From Lentimicrobiaceae bacterium (GTDB lineage: Bacteria; Bacteroidota; Bacteroidia; Bacteroidales; F082): a stretch of 64,000 nucleotides of DNA. A program made the translations under genes and the position numbers. Positions 45,714 through 55,764 of this stretch are shown here, piece after piece. Where the stretch lies: the NCBI GenBank assembly GCA_002708315.1, contig PANC01000025.1, positions 1 through 64,000 on the forward strand. Direction: 5' to 3'. Positions within the stretch are counted from its first letter, which is position 1; every line of letters begins with the position of its first letter. The notes beneath the pieces were generated by a model. The model worked only from the letters and a program-made list of their open reading frames with translations, ran no database searches and had not been told where the DNA came from.

Positions 45714-46562
45714 TTAATATTGCCATAGATCTTCCTCGAATCTAAACATTTCCCTTTTGATACGTTCTGATTCTAATAATGCATCCACACCAGTAGCATA
45801 GGCATTTATTCTACGATCATAAACATTTTGCTCTTTGTAAATATAGCTATCAAACAAACGCTTCCAGAAAAGCTCATCGTATGTTAGTCTTGCTGCTGAG
45901 TTGAAATCATTAAAAACTAATGCTTGTGCAAAAACGTTCCTAGCTTCTGCATATGATACCCAGAATAATGGTGAAGGCTGTTCTTGTCCATCTCTTTCAA
46001 CAATTAGAACTGGGCATAAAGCGATTATTCTCACCATCATTTGACTTCTTTGTTTATCAAAGTACCAGTCTTCTTTAATACGCAGTCTCATAACCTGTGA
46101 TGGGTCAAATTCTGTTATTATCAATGTGTCATACTCTTCATATGGAGGGTAAGGTCTTCTTGACACCTCATATAATGTGTCCGTTTGACGTCCTATAATT
46201 TCATTGTAAGTAATTGGCACTAATAATTCATCAGTGTTACTAATGTCATAGGCTGTCATCTCGCCACCCTCTTTTAGGGCATCCAACACAGTGTTTATAA
46301 AAGACTTCCAGTTAGCCTGAGAATCTATTGGATAATAGAATTTTTGATTAAACTTCTGTTTAAAGTCTATTTCTCTCCAAATTCTTTTTTGCCACATAAC
46401 ATCGGCTTTTCTTATTGGAGGATAAGGTATTGGCTCCTTTTTCACACTCCACACCTCTTCCGAGAATAGCCCATCAACGGGAGCCTCATTAATAATCTGA
46501 GAAGTTGCCGTAAGTGACAACAACATTGAAAATGTGATAAAGCTAACAATTAGTCTTTTCAT
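45714..46562 (-). CDS. gldN: T9SS/gliding motility protein GldN
   Basis: RKADVMWQKRIWREIDFKQKFNQKFYYP and position after gldM. Confidence 0.95.
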   Translation of the reverse strand: MKRLIVSFITFSMLLSLTATSQIINEAPVDGLFSEEVWSVKKEPIPYPPIRKADVMWQKRIWREIDFKQKFNQKFYYPIDSQANWKSFINTVLDALKEGGEMTAYDISNTDELLVPITYNEIIGRQTDTLYEVSRRPYPPYEEYDTLIITEFDPSQVMRLRIKEDWYFDKQRSQMMVRIIALCPVLIVERDGQEQPSPLFWVSYAEARNVFAQALVFNDFNSAARLTYDELFWKRLFDSYIYKEQNVYDRRINAYATGVDALLESERIKREMFRFEEDLWQY

Positions 46563-46578
46563 TTGTCTAGTTTTTTCG

Positions 46579-48231
46579 TTACTTAAGCTCTAAACTGATA
46601 GGATTTAAACTTCTAATAGTCCCATCTGGTCCTTTAGCTTGGATCTTTTCAAAGAAGTATTTCTGCTTTCTTTTACCATTTCGAATAATGCTCTTAACCT
46701 CATCTGAGAATACGTTACCTTTTACATTTTTCTGCAACCAATCTCCATTCATTACAGTGGCAAATGTATAAGAGGTAACCACAAAATAGAGGTCAAATTC
46801 AAAATCTTTCATGTTGGGGATGATAGCAGCTGATGCAAGGAATACATTTTTATCCAATTGACCATCAGTCATTCCAGCAATTTCAGCAGTTGGACTTGGT
46901 ACTCTTTTGACTCTAAACTCTGATTTACCAAGTGACATTCTCTTCCCATCTATATCTGCAGATGCGCTTACTGTTGCCATGGCACCACTTTTAGGCTTTT
47001 TATCTATGCGTACTATCCAATTACTTCCATCTTTTTTCAATTTACCCATGTCAATTACAGGCTTAATTTGATTCTTTGAAAGCCCAGCGGCAGAAATTGA
47101 AACCGGATTATCAACACCAATATAAAATACGTTCATCTTGAGAGGAGCAACAGTTAATGAAGGAGGAGCAACAAAATAGGAACTGTTATATGGATACTCC
47201 ACTATTTCGTCAGTTGAAGGATCACGCATCTCGATAATACCCGCATATTTCTGAAGACCCTCGGCTTTAGTATTAAATTTAAGCTTTATGGTTCCATCTT
47301 CTCCATCAACAGTTTTAGCACGACTGACATCCGTTTCTTTCCACTTATCTGTGCCTGTTACATACTTACTATCAAGTTGAGTTTTGGAATCATAAGCTGC
47401 AACTAACACTTCAGCTTCATAATTTTGTCCTTGAAACACATATGTGCTTTTGGGTATTACCCGAGCAGCAACATTGTCAAATTTAAAATCTTTCTCACTT
47501 ACTGATGCATATAGTTTATTCAACGCATTAAACTCTGCTGTGCGCACCTCTGCAATAATTTTATTAAAGATAGTAATATCAGCAGCAAGAATAGTATGAT
47601 AAAAATTATGCATTTCCCAGCTCTGCTTATTACCATCAGCATCTCTGTATGTAATACCATCCATATTAGTAATAAGCCCTACTTTTCTTGAATTTGCAGG
47701 AAGGCCCATAACGTCAAGGATTGTATCTCTAAAAACCTGCATACGCTCTGACAATTTCCACGCTTCGCCATTTTGATTCTCTCGAATCATGTAGAATGTT
47801 GTGGCATCATATTTGTCTTTTGTTGGCACAAGGGCAAGGTCTAAAACTTTCTTACGTTGACCATATATTACAGTATCAATGTAATAAAGATCCATTATCA
47901 TTGAGGAATCTTTTCTTTCACTAACCTCTACAACCTTATATTTCAGATAATCTAGATAATCGATTAACTGATCAGCTTCAGTTTGCACATTAAGTGCTCG
48001 TTCCCAAAAAGGACCAACCTTATTTGTATTCAAATTATATTGATTCTCAAACTGAGCGTATTTCTCTCTTGTCTTTACGGCAACACTTTCATTTGTGCTT
48101 TCCATTGATTTGTTAACAACAAGAAAGGCATCCAAAATTTCTTTAGAAACATTCAATGCAAGCAATGCTGTGAGCACTAGGTACATCATAGCAATCATTT
48201 TTTGCCGCGGGGTTTCTTTATATCCAGCCAT
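46579..48231 (-). CDS. gldM: T9SS/gliding motility protein GldM
   Basis: N-terminal KETPRQKMIAMMYLVLTALLALNVSKEILDAF. Confidence 0.97.
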   Translation of the reverse strand: MAGYKETPRQKMIAMMYLVLTALLALNVSKEILDAFLVVNKSMESTNESVAVKTREKYAQFENQYNLNTNKVGPFWERALNVQTEADQLIDYLDYLKYKVVEVSERKDSSMIMDLYYIDTVIYGQRKKVLDLALVPTKDKYDATTFYMIRENQNGEAWKLSERMQVFRDTILDVMGLPANSRKVGLITNMDGITYRDADGNKQSWEMHNFYHTILAADITIFNKIIAEVRTAEFNALNKLYASVSEKDFKFDNVAARVIPKSTYVFQGQNYEAEVLVAAYDSKTQLDSKYVTGTDKWKETDVSRAKTVDGEDGTIKLKFNTKAEGLQKYAGIIEMRDPSTDEIVEYPYNSSYFVAPPSLTVAPLKMNVFYIGVDNPVSISAAGLSKNQIKPVIDMGKLKKDGSNWIVRIDKKPKSGAMATVSASADIDGKRMSLGKSEFRVKRVPSPTAEIAGMTDGQLDKNVFLASAAIIPNMKDFEFDLYFVVTSYTFATVMNGDWLQKNVKGNVFSDEVKSIIRNGKRKQKYFFEKIQAKGPDGTIRSLNPISLELK

Positions 48232-48270
48232 TTTTTAGTTTTAAATTAATTAATAACAATTAACATAATG

Positions 48271-49137
48271 CTAACCATTAGCATTCATGGCTGAAAGCAT
48301 ATTTCCATATACTTTATTAAGTGACGTCATCCTTTCAGTCAGAGATTCCATCTGGGTTGAAAATTCAGCAGCAGAATTTGTGGAGGACTCTAATTTTGAG
48401 AGAAACTCTGTCATGGTCACATTCAATTGTTCTGATGATTCAACTGTTTGGTTAGAACCTTGTAACTGCAACTCGTAAATAGCATTTAAAGCACTAAGAT
48501 TTTCAGCTGTTTTACGCAATTGATCATTGGTTCTTTCAACATCCGTTTTCAATGCACCGCTAATTTCTTCATATGTAGAAGCGAGATTACCTGCTCCATC
48601 TTTAACTTTTGCCATATTTTCCGAATACTCGTTTGTAGCTTCTACTTCTTTCCCAAAAGCATCACTTAATTCTTGAGCGGAACCAGAGGCATCCTTTAAA
48701 TTCTTATAGAATTCTTCGGAAACAACTGCTGCATCAGTAACTTGATTAAGCTTTAGAGCATTTTCACTTAATTTTTCCATTCCTTCTCCAAGCCTCTCAA
48801 TGGTAGCCTCTTCGATCTGAGACTTTTTTAGCATCTCATCAAGTTGCTCCGTTGGAGAAAGTCGTTTTTTAAGTTCCTTATCTCCAACACCATTATACAT
48901 ACCTGCTAACTCTGGGTAAACCAAACTCCAATCAGGCTCAACGTGTGGTGGTTCAAATGCAGATAAGAAGAAAATAATAGCCTCTGTTCCAAGACCTATA
49001 ATTAGCATAATATCTGCGTAGGGGTAGTGATTAATTTTAAAGAGCGCACCAATTAATACTATTGCTGCACCAAAGCCATATACCTTGGCCATGAAATTAC
49101 GATAAAACCGTGTTTTTGTCAAACTTAATAAGCTCAT
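48271..49137 (-). CDS. gldL: T9SS/gliding motility protein GldL
   Basis: Two N-terminal TM segments, KVYGFGAAIVLIGALFKINHYPYADIMLIIGLGTEA. Confidence 0.97.
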   Translation of the reverse strand: MSLLSLTKTRFYRNFMAKVYGFGAAIVLIGALFKINHYPYADIMLIIGLGTEAIIFFLSAFEPPHVEPDWSLVYPELAGMYNGVGDKELKKRLSPTEQLDEMLKKSQIEEATIERLGEGMEKLSENALKLNQVTDAAVVSEEFYKNLKDASGSAQELSDAFGKEVEATNEYSENMAKVKDGAGNLASTYEEISGALKTDVERTNDQLRKTAENLSALNAIYELQLQGSNQTVESSEQLNVTMTEFLSKLESSTNSAAEFSTQMESLTERMTSLNKVYGNMLSAMNANG

Positions 49138-49184
49138 GTTTAAATTTTGTTAGATATTTGATTGATTCAAAGTTATATTTATTT

Positions 49185-50555
49185 CTAGTTATATACTCTT
49201 GATGCCTTATTTGGGTTGTCTCCTTTGTTACGACCTAAATATGGTTGAACACATCTAAAACCAATGTAGGATTTCGCAGTATCTTGGTACTCGTATGATC
49301 TAGTAATAACCTGCAAGTAATATGCAATGTCTTTCCAAGAACCACCACGAACAACTTTGCGCTTCATAACTGGAGGATCATCTTCCTTAGCATTGTATGT
49401 GTAATTAGGATTCATATCCCATGTAAAATTGTAGGATGCTGGATCAAAGGCACTATTTGTCCACTCAGCAACATTACCTGACATGTCATAAAGTCCCCAA
49501 TCATTTGGAGGGTAATGGGCACAAATAACAGTTCGGATACCACCATCAGCTATATAATTTCCTCTTAGAGGTTTGAAGTTTGCCAAAAAACAACCTTTCT
49601 CATTTCTAGTATAAGGTCCTCCCCATGGATATGGATTTAAAGTATAGCCACCACGCGCAGCCCACTCCCATTCGGCTTCTGTTGGAAGACGAAACTCAGC
49701 TAAATCAACACCACCTTTTTTGGATCTCATACTTGCATTTAAGAGTTCTGTTCTCCATACACTAAAAGCTCTTGCTTGCTTCCAATTTACTCCAACCACA
49801 GGATAGTTATCATAAGCAGGATGCCAGAAATATTTTTGCGTTAACGGATCGTTAAAGCTATAGGTGTAATCATGAATCCATGATAAGGTATCTGGATAAA
49901 CGGCAATTGTTTCTTTTCTAACGTAAACCGAGCGATCACGAAGACCTTGGGGACGATTTGCCAAACCTGCGTTGCGATAATCAGCATCCTCAGAAAAATC
50001 CTTCTTTGCTGCAGCATGTAAATCTACCCAATAGTACTCATACATTAGTTTTCTGGTATCAATTTCTTTACGACGAAAATACCTTTCATGTTCTGGAAGA
50101 TACATTTCTTCCAAGGCATCCCTAACATCTTGATCTTCACTATTCCAATCTATATCAGTTTTCCAGTTGAGATATGGAGGGTCATATACCTCACCTGTTT
50201 TTGGGTTTTCTTCGATCAGATACTCTTCAGGATTTACATCACCTAATATTGTTCGAGCAATAGAATCACGAACCCAATGTACAAACTGCCTATATTTATC
50301 ATTTGTGATTTCCGTTTCATCCATAAAAAAAGCACTTACGGAAATTGTTTTTGGCTGGGTTAAGTAACTGTGAGTTAAGTCTTCATCACCGGCACCCATA
50401 GTGTAGCTTCCCATAGGTACGAAAACCATACCATAAGGGTCTGGCTGATAAAAAGGCTTAGATTTTTTTCTTGTCCCCACTAATTCTCCGTTCCCGGAGT
50501 TACTACAACTTGCAAGAAACAGCATAGCCAATGTGTAGATAAACAATCTTTTCAT
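49185..50555 (-). CDS. gldK: T9SS/gliding motility lipoprotein GldK (SUMF1/formylglycine-generating-enzyme fold)
   Basis: MVFVPMGSYTMGAGDED, FRLPTEAEWEWAARGG, VRGGSWKDIAYYLQ. Confidence 0.96.
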   Translation of the reverse strand: MKRLFIYTLAMLFLASCSNSGNGELVGTRKKSKPFYQPDPYGMVFVPMGSYTMGAGDEDLTHSYLTQPKTISVSAFFMDETEITNDKYRQFVHWVRDSIARTILGDVNPEEYLIEENPKTGEVYDPPYLNWKTDIDWNSEDQDVRDALEEMYLPEHERYFRRKEIDTRKLMYEYYWVDLHAAAKKDFSEDADYRNAGLANRPQGLRDRSVYVRKETIAVYPDTLSWIHDYTYSFNDPLTQKYFWHPAYDNYPVVGVNWKQARAFSVWRTELLNASMRSKKGGVDLAEFRLPTEAEWEWAARGGYTLNPYPWGGPYTRNEKGCFLANFKPLRGNYIADGGIRTVICAHYPPNDWGLYDMSGNVAEWTNSAFDPASYNFTWDMNPNYTYNAKEDDPPVMKRKVVRGGSWKDIAYYLQVITRSYEYQDTAKSYIGFRCVQPYLGRNKGDNPNKASRVYN

Positions 50556-50671
50556 AATTAAAATTTTGTTTTTTTTCAGAGTAAAGTTCTATTCAACATT
50601 TGTATGAGCCGTCAAAAGTAATGAATTATACTTTTTATTCTTAAATTGTTTAATATTTTTTAATAACCTCA

Positions 50672-51631
50672 TTACAAATAACGTGTATTTTTATAACTAG
50701 TCTTTGATTTGTCTGACTTGATTTTGAAACAATAGTTTAAACTTATTTCATGACTTCCGGGAATGCCTAACCTCTTAATATTCATATCGTAAGCATACCC
50801 GATTTTAAAATCTTTAAACCTCAGACCGACTATTACGCCAACCGATTCTTGAAGTCTATAATTTAAACCTCCCCAAAACCGAGTATTGTAATTAACGATA
50901 GCTGAGATATTATATTGCGTTGAAATAAAATTACTTTGGATCAACACGGATGGCTCAATCTCAAATCTTGGATCACCAGGAAGTACATAATTATACCCCC
51001 CCAAAAGATATAATGTTCTATCTGTTGTTATTAATCCATCCCCACTTGGATCTAACTTTTTAAAGCTAGATGTCAGAATGTTGGTGAACGAGACACCTAT
51101 ATAATAGTTGTTAATGGATTTGAAAAAAACACCAATATTTGCATCAAAGCTCATGTCGCCTTGCTCTGATTTCAAGATAACTGGATCTGTTTCATCCACT
51201 GCTCGATACATTGAGCCATCAATACTTCTATTCTTCAATACACCGCCCACGCCTATTCCCAATGTTCCAATTGACAATTCAGCATGGAAAGAGTACGACA
51301 CCAATAGACTTATGTCATTCCAATTGTAAGTTGGTTTATCTTGAATAATAGCACCTCCAATACCTCCATGAAGTAATTTAATGGGTGAATCTATTGATAT
51401 TAAATAGTCTTCTGGCGCTGCATTTTCATCATTATAATAATCTTTAAACCCTGACCACTGCTGACGCATAAGCCCATTAACACAAATACCATCTCGCATG
51501 CCTGCGTATGCAGGATTTGAGAACATAATACTTTCCCGATATTGAGTAAATATGGGAGCCTGCTGTCCTTTTATCATCTCAAAAGGTATCGAGACTATTA
51601 AAATAACTATGTATAAAAGTGAATTTTTCAA
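50672..51631 (-). CDS. PorP/SprF-family type IX secretion system membrane protein
   Basis: APIFTQYRESIMFSNPAYAGMRDGICVNGLMRQQWSGF. Confidence 0.95.
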   Translation of the reverse strand: MKNSLLYIVILIVSIPFEMIKGQQAPIFTQYRESIMFSNPAYAGMRDGICVNGLMRQQWSGFKDYYNDENAAPEDYLISIDSPIKLLHGGIGGAIIQDKPTYNWNDISLLVSYSFHAELSIGTLGIGVGGVLKNRSIDGSMYRAVDETDPVILKSEQGDMSFDANIGVFFKSINNYYIGVSFTNILTSSFKKLDPSGDGLITTDRTLYLLGGYNYVLPGDPRFEIEPSVLIQSNFISTQYNISAIVNYNTRFWGGLNYRLQESVGVIVGLRFKDFKIGYAYDMNIKRLGIPGSHEISLNYCFKIKSDKSKTSYKNTRYL

Positions 51632-51753
51632 ACTCTTAAGTTAATGGTGGCTAATTTATAAAAAACATTACTTAAAACTCAAATTAATCTTTATTTGTTG
51701 TACACGGAAATTTAATTTGCTTTTACATTGATATTATGTGTGTTATGAAGCTT

Positions 51754-52332
51754 TTATTTTAGCTTATAAGTATTAATAATTTCATAATTGGAGCCACCTT
51801 TGTTTAAAATACTTTCCAAAAGATACAGCTTATCGATTTTAATCTTTTGCAATTCAACATTTTTGTAATTTGCTATTTGCTCATTTAATACATTCTTATC
51901 TCTTAATAAACTTATCCTACCAATTGTTAAATGGGGAATAAAATTCTGCCGGTCTCTGGAGAATCCTATATCATCCAAGTTACAAAATAAATCATCTGCT
52001 AATACATTTAACTGTTGGCAGTTAGAACATCCAAACCAAATTAACCTAGGCTTATATCTGCTTCCAAAAATACTCGTGTTGGCTAATTCAATATCAAAAG
52101 AACTTTTAGTGGCAACAGTGTTGGCAATAACATTACTGACAATAGGTATATCCTCGACGTATGTATCACCTAAAAATTTTAAGGTAATATGAAAATTTTC
52201 AGGATCGACCCATCTAATATTTTGGGCATATAAAGACTTGCGTAGAGATTTAAAAACATTTATTGTACTCTGTTCTGGTTTAACTTTTATGGCGACAAAA
52301 AGCCGTTTCAAATTATTTTTAGTTATTGACAA
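51754..52332 (-). CDS. thpR: RNA 2',3'-cyclic phosphodiesterase
   Basis: Two HxT/L motifs: FHITLKFLGDT and PHLTIGRI. Confidence 0.88.
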   Translation of the reverse strand: MSITKNNLKRLFVAIKVKPEQSTINVFKSLRKSLYAQNIRWVDPENFHITLKFLGDTYVEDIPIVSNVIANTVATKSSFDIELANTSIFGSRYKPRLIWFGCSNCQQLNVLADDLFCNLDDIGFSRDRQNFIPHLTIGRISLLRDKNVLNEQIANYKNVELQKIKIDKLYLLESILNKGGSNYEIINTYKLK

Positions 52333-52429
52333 AATAATACCTTTTTAGCCCACTTAACAATGGTTTGAATTACTTCACAAAACTACAACGTTATTTAAAT
52401 TTACAAGGACCCACAATCCTTTTATTATC

Positions 52430-52437
52430 TATATTTG
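52430..52437 (+). promoter_or_regulatory. Bacteroidota -7 box (TATATTTG) upstream of tRNA-Ala
   Basis: TAnnTTTG match 18 bp before tRNA 5' end. Confidence 0.5.
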
Positions 52438-52455
52438 CATTCTTTTAAAAAAAAT

Positions 52456-52532
52456 GGGGCATTAGCTCAGTTGGCTAGAGCGTTTGACTGGCAGTCAAGA
52501 GGTCATCGGTTCGATTCCGATATGCTCCACCA
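52456..52532 (+). tRNA. tRNA-Ala(GGC)
   Basis: Cloverleaf: acceptor GGGGCAT/ATGCTCC with G3:U70, D arm AGCTCAGTTGGCTAGAGC, anticodon loop CTGGCAG, T arm GGTTCGATTCC, encoded CCA. Confidence 0.95.
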
Positions 52533-52575
52533 AAGCGGAATCCATCTGATTTTGAGATAGTTTTCCGCTTTTTTA
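52533..52575 (+). terminator. Rho-independent terminator after tRNA-Ala
   Basis: AAGCGGAA ... TTCCGCTT followed by T-tract. Confidence 0.8.
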
Positions 52576-52608
52576 CTTAAATAAAGGTATGAGTGCGCAT
52601 ATTCATAC

Positions 52609-53547
52609 TTAATCTAGCTTGTAAAAAGAATTTATGATGAGATCATCATATCTAAATACTTCAGTGTAGCCAGCGCCATAAATAGCTTTTAAAGTTTCGG
52701 CAGATGAATCATTACTAGATAGTAAAACAAAATCACCACCCCAAGCACCTAGTGATTTTACTTTAAAAGGTAGGCCTTCAAAGCATTTTGTTTCTATCTT
52801 TGGTATTTCCAAAATTCGAGACATTACCTCTTCATGATCAGTTAATAAATCATCGAATTCATTTTGTTTTTCGCAATTAATAATTTTGTGTGTGATTTGA
52901 GATATATCTTCAATATCAGCATCTCCAAAATTCATTTTTTTATTGAAATGTTTTATGCTATCTGCTGAATTTTGTTTTTTTCCGAGATAAACAAAGTATA
53001 AATTATCACTAAATGATGGATTAAAATCAACATTTTCAATTACCCTATTATTACCTTTTAGTTGGTACTTAATGGGATATTTGTTTCTTGCGCACGCAAT
53101 ATCGTAACCAGATCCACCAAAGGTTTTATCCAATAACTCATAAGGATCAACATCTGCCCATGATGCAAGGTTTGAGATAAGAGTAGAGCTTGTTCCAAAA
53201 CCAAATTCGGGATTAAAATCTAACTTGGTCACAATATTAAACCCATTGTGTTTAAATACTCCAGACATCAAGTTTAGGGCTTTTAATACCTCAACTAGAT
53301 TATTAGCTATATTGATATTATTTGTTTGGATTACCTTGAACTCATTTAATTCAATAATAGCTCTAAACCATATACCATTAGGTGTATATGCAGTCCAAAC
53401 TATTTCACGACACTTTATTGGACTTATTTCGAATGATTGTCCCTTGTTAAGGGGAATCGCCAATGCCTTAGCGCCATACATAACAAGGTATTCACCTGTT
53501 ATTAGCAACTTTCCATTGGAATACCATTTATTAATTAGAGAACTCAC
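52609..53547 (-). CDS. GYDIA-family GHMP kinase
   Basis: GKLLITGEYLVMYGAKALAIPL, FGFGTSSTLISNLA, GGSGYDIACA signature. Confidence 0.88.
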   Translation of the reverse strand: MSSLINKWYSNGKLLITGEYLVMYGAKALAIPLNKGQSFEISPIKCREIVWTAYTPNGIWFRAIIELNEFKVIQTNNINIANNLVEVLKALNLMSGVFKHNGFNIVTKLDFNPEFGFGTSSTLISNLASWADVDPYELLDKTFGGSGYDIACARNKYPIKYQLKGNNRVIENVDFNPSFSDNLYFVYLGKKQNSADSIKHFNKKMNFGDADIEDISQITHKIINCEKQNEFDDLLTDHEEVMSRILEIPKIETKCFEGLPFKVKSLGAWGGDFVLLSSNDSSAETLKAIYGAGYTEVFRYDDLIINSFYKLD

Positions 53548-54881
53548 TTCTTTCGGAGATTATCAATAAAACTCTGAACTGCACCATGAGATACTTTGTT
53601 TGTTACAAAATATTCAACGGCTTTTTCTTTTTCACTTTTAGTAGCCTCAATATGATTTAGGATATTATATAGGTGCATTTTCATATGGCCTATTTGAATT
53701 CCTTTGGTAACCAAAGATCTTACTGCAGCAAAATTATTAGCCATGCCCACTGACGCTACTATTTTCATTAGTTCCTCAGCAGATGGATTACCTAACATCT
53801 CCAAAGAATGCTTTGCAAGTGGATGTAAGGATGTAAGTCCACCGACAGTTCCCAATGCAATTGGTATTTTTAGTTCATAGTGAAATGTAGTACCCGTTAT
53901 GGTAACACTTGTCAGACTTTTATATTTACCATCTCGGGCAGCATAGGCATGTCCGGCAGCTTCAATAGCTCTAAAATCATTACCTGTGGCAATGGCAACA
54001 GCATCAACACCGTTGAAAACACCTTTATTATGTGTTGTTGCTCTGTAGACATCAATTTCTGATATTTTCACAGCAGTTTCAAATTTACGTGCAAATTGCT
54101 CTCCGGTCATATCTTTGAATATTCCTTCAAGATCACTAAAGTCACATTCAACCCATACCCTAACTAAACATTCAGGGGTATAGTTGGACAATATTGACAT
54201 AACAATCTCACATTCCTTTTCATCCTTAGAAAAAGCCTTATGAGTTCTGAAAAAGTCCTGTAATGCTGACGCAAATTCCTCCAGACACGAATTGATGAAA
54301 TTAGCTCCCATTGAGTCAACAGTATCAAAGGTAGCCTTTAGCTGATAGTAATTATCAACTTCCTGGGTAAAGTCTATTAATTCAAAATCCAAAATCCCTC
54401 CACCCCTAGCTTCCATATTCTTAGTAATATCTTTTGTTGCTCCCCTTAGATAATATTTAAGTTCATCAAATACTTTTTGAAGCTTAACTTTATCTCCACT
54501 CCATATAAAATGAACCTGACCAACTTTTTCAACTCCTAATATCTCAGCATTAAAACCTCCTCTTTCAGACCAAAATTTAGAGCTAGAAGAAGCTGCAGCT
54601 ACAACCGAACTCTCTTCGATAACAACAGGAACATGATATGTATGACCATTGACAACAACGTTTGGAGCTATGCCATATGGAATATAAAAATTTGAAATGG
54701 TATTTTCACTAAACTCATCAAATATCTTCTGCTTTGAATTATCTGAATGCCAGAAGCTCTTTAACAAATCAACTGTTTCTACCTGATTATCCATCAGTTC
54801 GGAAACAATCATTAGTTTATCTTCCTTAAGAAGCTTTGAGAAACCTCTAATAAGATAATCACGTTTTCTTTTTTTTGGCAT
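53544..54881 (-). CDS. Hydroxymethylglutaryl-CoA reductase, class II (degradative-type)
   Basis: 445 aa; GIAPNVVVNGHTYHVPVVIEESSVVAAASSSSKFW, VAIATGNDFRAIEAAGHAYA, LGTVGGLTSLHPLAKHSLEML. Confidence 0.95.
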   Translation of the reverse strand: MPKKRKRDYLIRGFSKLLKEDKLMIVSELMDNQVETVDLLKSFWHSDNSKQKIFDEFSENTISNFYIPYGIAPNVVVNGHTYHVPVVIEESSVVAAASSSSKFWSERGGFNAEILGVEKVGQVHFIWSGDKVKLQKVFDELKYYLRGATKDITKNMEARGGGILDFELIDFTQEVDNYYQLKATFDTVDSMGANFINSCLEEFASALQDFFRTHKAFSKDEKECEIVMSILSNYTPECLVRVWVECDFSDLEGIFKDMTGEQFARKFETAVKISEIDVYRATTHNKGVFNGVDAVAIATGNDFRAIEAAGHAYAARDGKYKSLTSVTITGTTFHYELKIPIALGTVGGLTSLHPLAKHSLEMLGNPSAEELMKIVASVGMANNFAAVRSLVTKGIQIGHMKMHLYNILNHIEATKSEKEKAVEYFVTNKVSHGAVQSFIDNLRKK

Positions 54882-54897
54882 TTAAACAGATTTTGGT

Positions 54898-55440
54898 CTA
54901 CCAATCATCTTTCACTTTCTCAGGCTCAGGCTTCATCTTTTCTTCAAGATTTTCACTCCAACTATTCACAAAATCTCTTATTTGGATAAGATAACCATCC
55001 CACCTAGGATCATATGCAGGATCGTTCTTATCTAGCCATTTTTCAGCTGGTATATTTGTAGCTGATTTCAGCACAATCTCATCTATAGTATACCTATATC
55101 TATTGTCTTTTAGTTCAACAGTAAATGTATAGTTTATCATACCTCCTATGTGCTTAATACTGTCATCATCCCAATAGTAGATTCTAAATCTATGTCTTCC
55201 GACAATCTTTCCAGTTTCTTTATCCCTAACAGAAGTAACCCGGACCGCATCCTTGTATGTTCCATTTAACCAGTAAATACTACGCTTGAAAAGTTCATAT
55301 TTACTTCCTTCTTCCTCAACAACTCCTTGGAATTTTATCCTATTCGTTTCTTCATCAACTGGTATAAATAACTCAGCCTTTTCTTGGGCCATAAGATTAA
55401 ACCCAAATGTTATACTAAATATAAATACAAAGAATTTCAT
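54898..55440 (-). CDS. Hypothetical secreted protein
   Basis: Signal peptide ending LMAQ; basic-beta-rich 180 aa ORF, no start conflict. Confidence 0.7.
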   Translation of the reverse strand: MKFFVFIFSITFGFNLMAQEKAELFIPVDEETNRIKFQGVVEEEGSKYELFKRSIYWLNGTYKDAVRVTSVRDKETGKIVGRHRFRIYYWDDDSIKHIGGMINYTFTVELKDNRYRYTIDEIVLKSATNIPAEKWLDKNDPAYDPRWDGYLIQIRDFVNSWSENLEEKMKPEPEKVKDDW

Positions 55441-55685
55441 ATTACTGATATTTCGTTTAAAGCCGAAGCAAAGTTAATGATAAAGTTTTAATGATAAATT
55501 CTCTCTTTTGGCTGTCAAAATATATTAATAAGATCACATAATAATTGGCAAAATTTGTAGTTACCTAATAAATAATTAGTTATTTTAAAACCCTACGGAA
55601 TCATTTTAATTGTTTGCTCAAAACGTAATAACTTTTTTTTAAAAAATTTGAAATAAATAATGCAATAAAACAAACAATTCTTTCC

Positions 55686-55693
55686 TATATTTG
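55686..55693 (+). promoter_or_regulatory. Bacteroidota -7 box (TATATTTG) of the sdh operon
   Basis: TAnnTTTG match about 70 bp upstream of sdhC. Confidence 0.55.
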
Positions 55694-55702
55694 TAGCATA
55701 TG

Positions 55703-55733
55703 GACCAAATCTATTTTGGTCTTATTTTTTTAT
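55703..55733 (+). promoter_or_regulatory. Hairpin plus T-tract in the sdhC leader (possible attenuator or 5' stabiliser)
   Basis: GACCAAA-tctat-TTTGGTC followed by TTATTTTTTTA, located between the promoter-like box and the sdhC ATG. Confidence 0.5.
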
Positions 55734-55764
55734 CAATTTTTTACAAGCATAAAACATTGTAATC

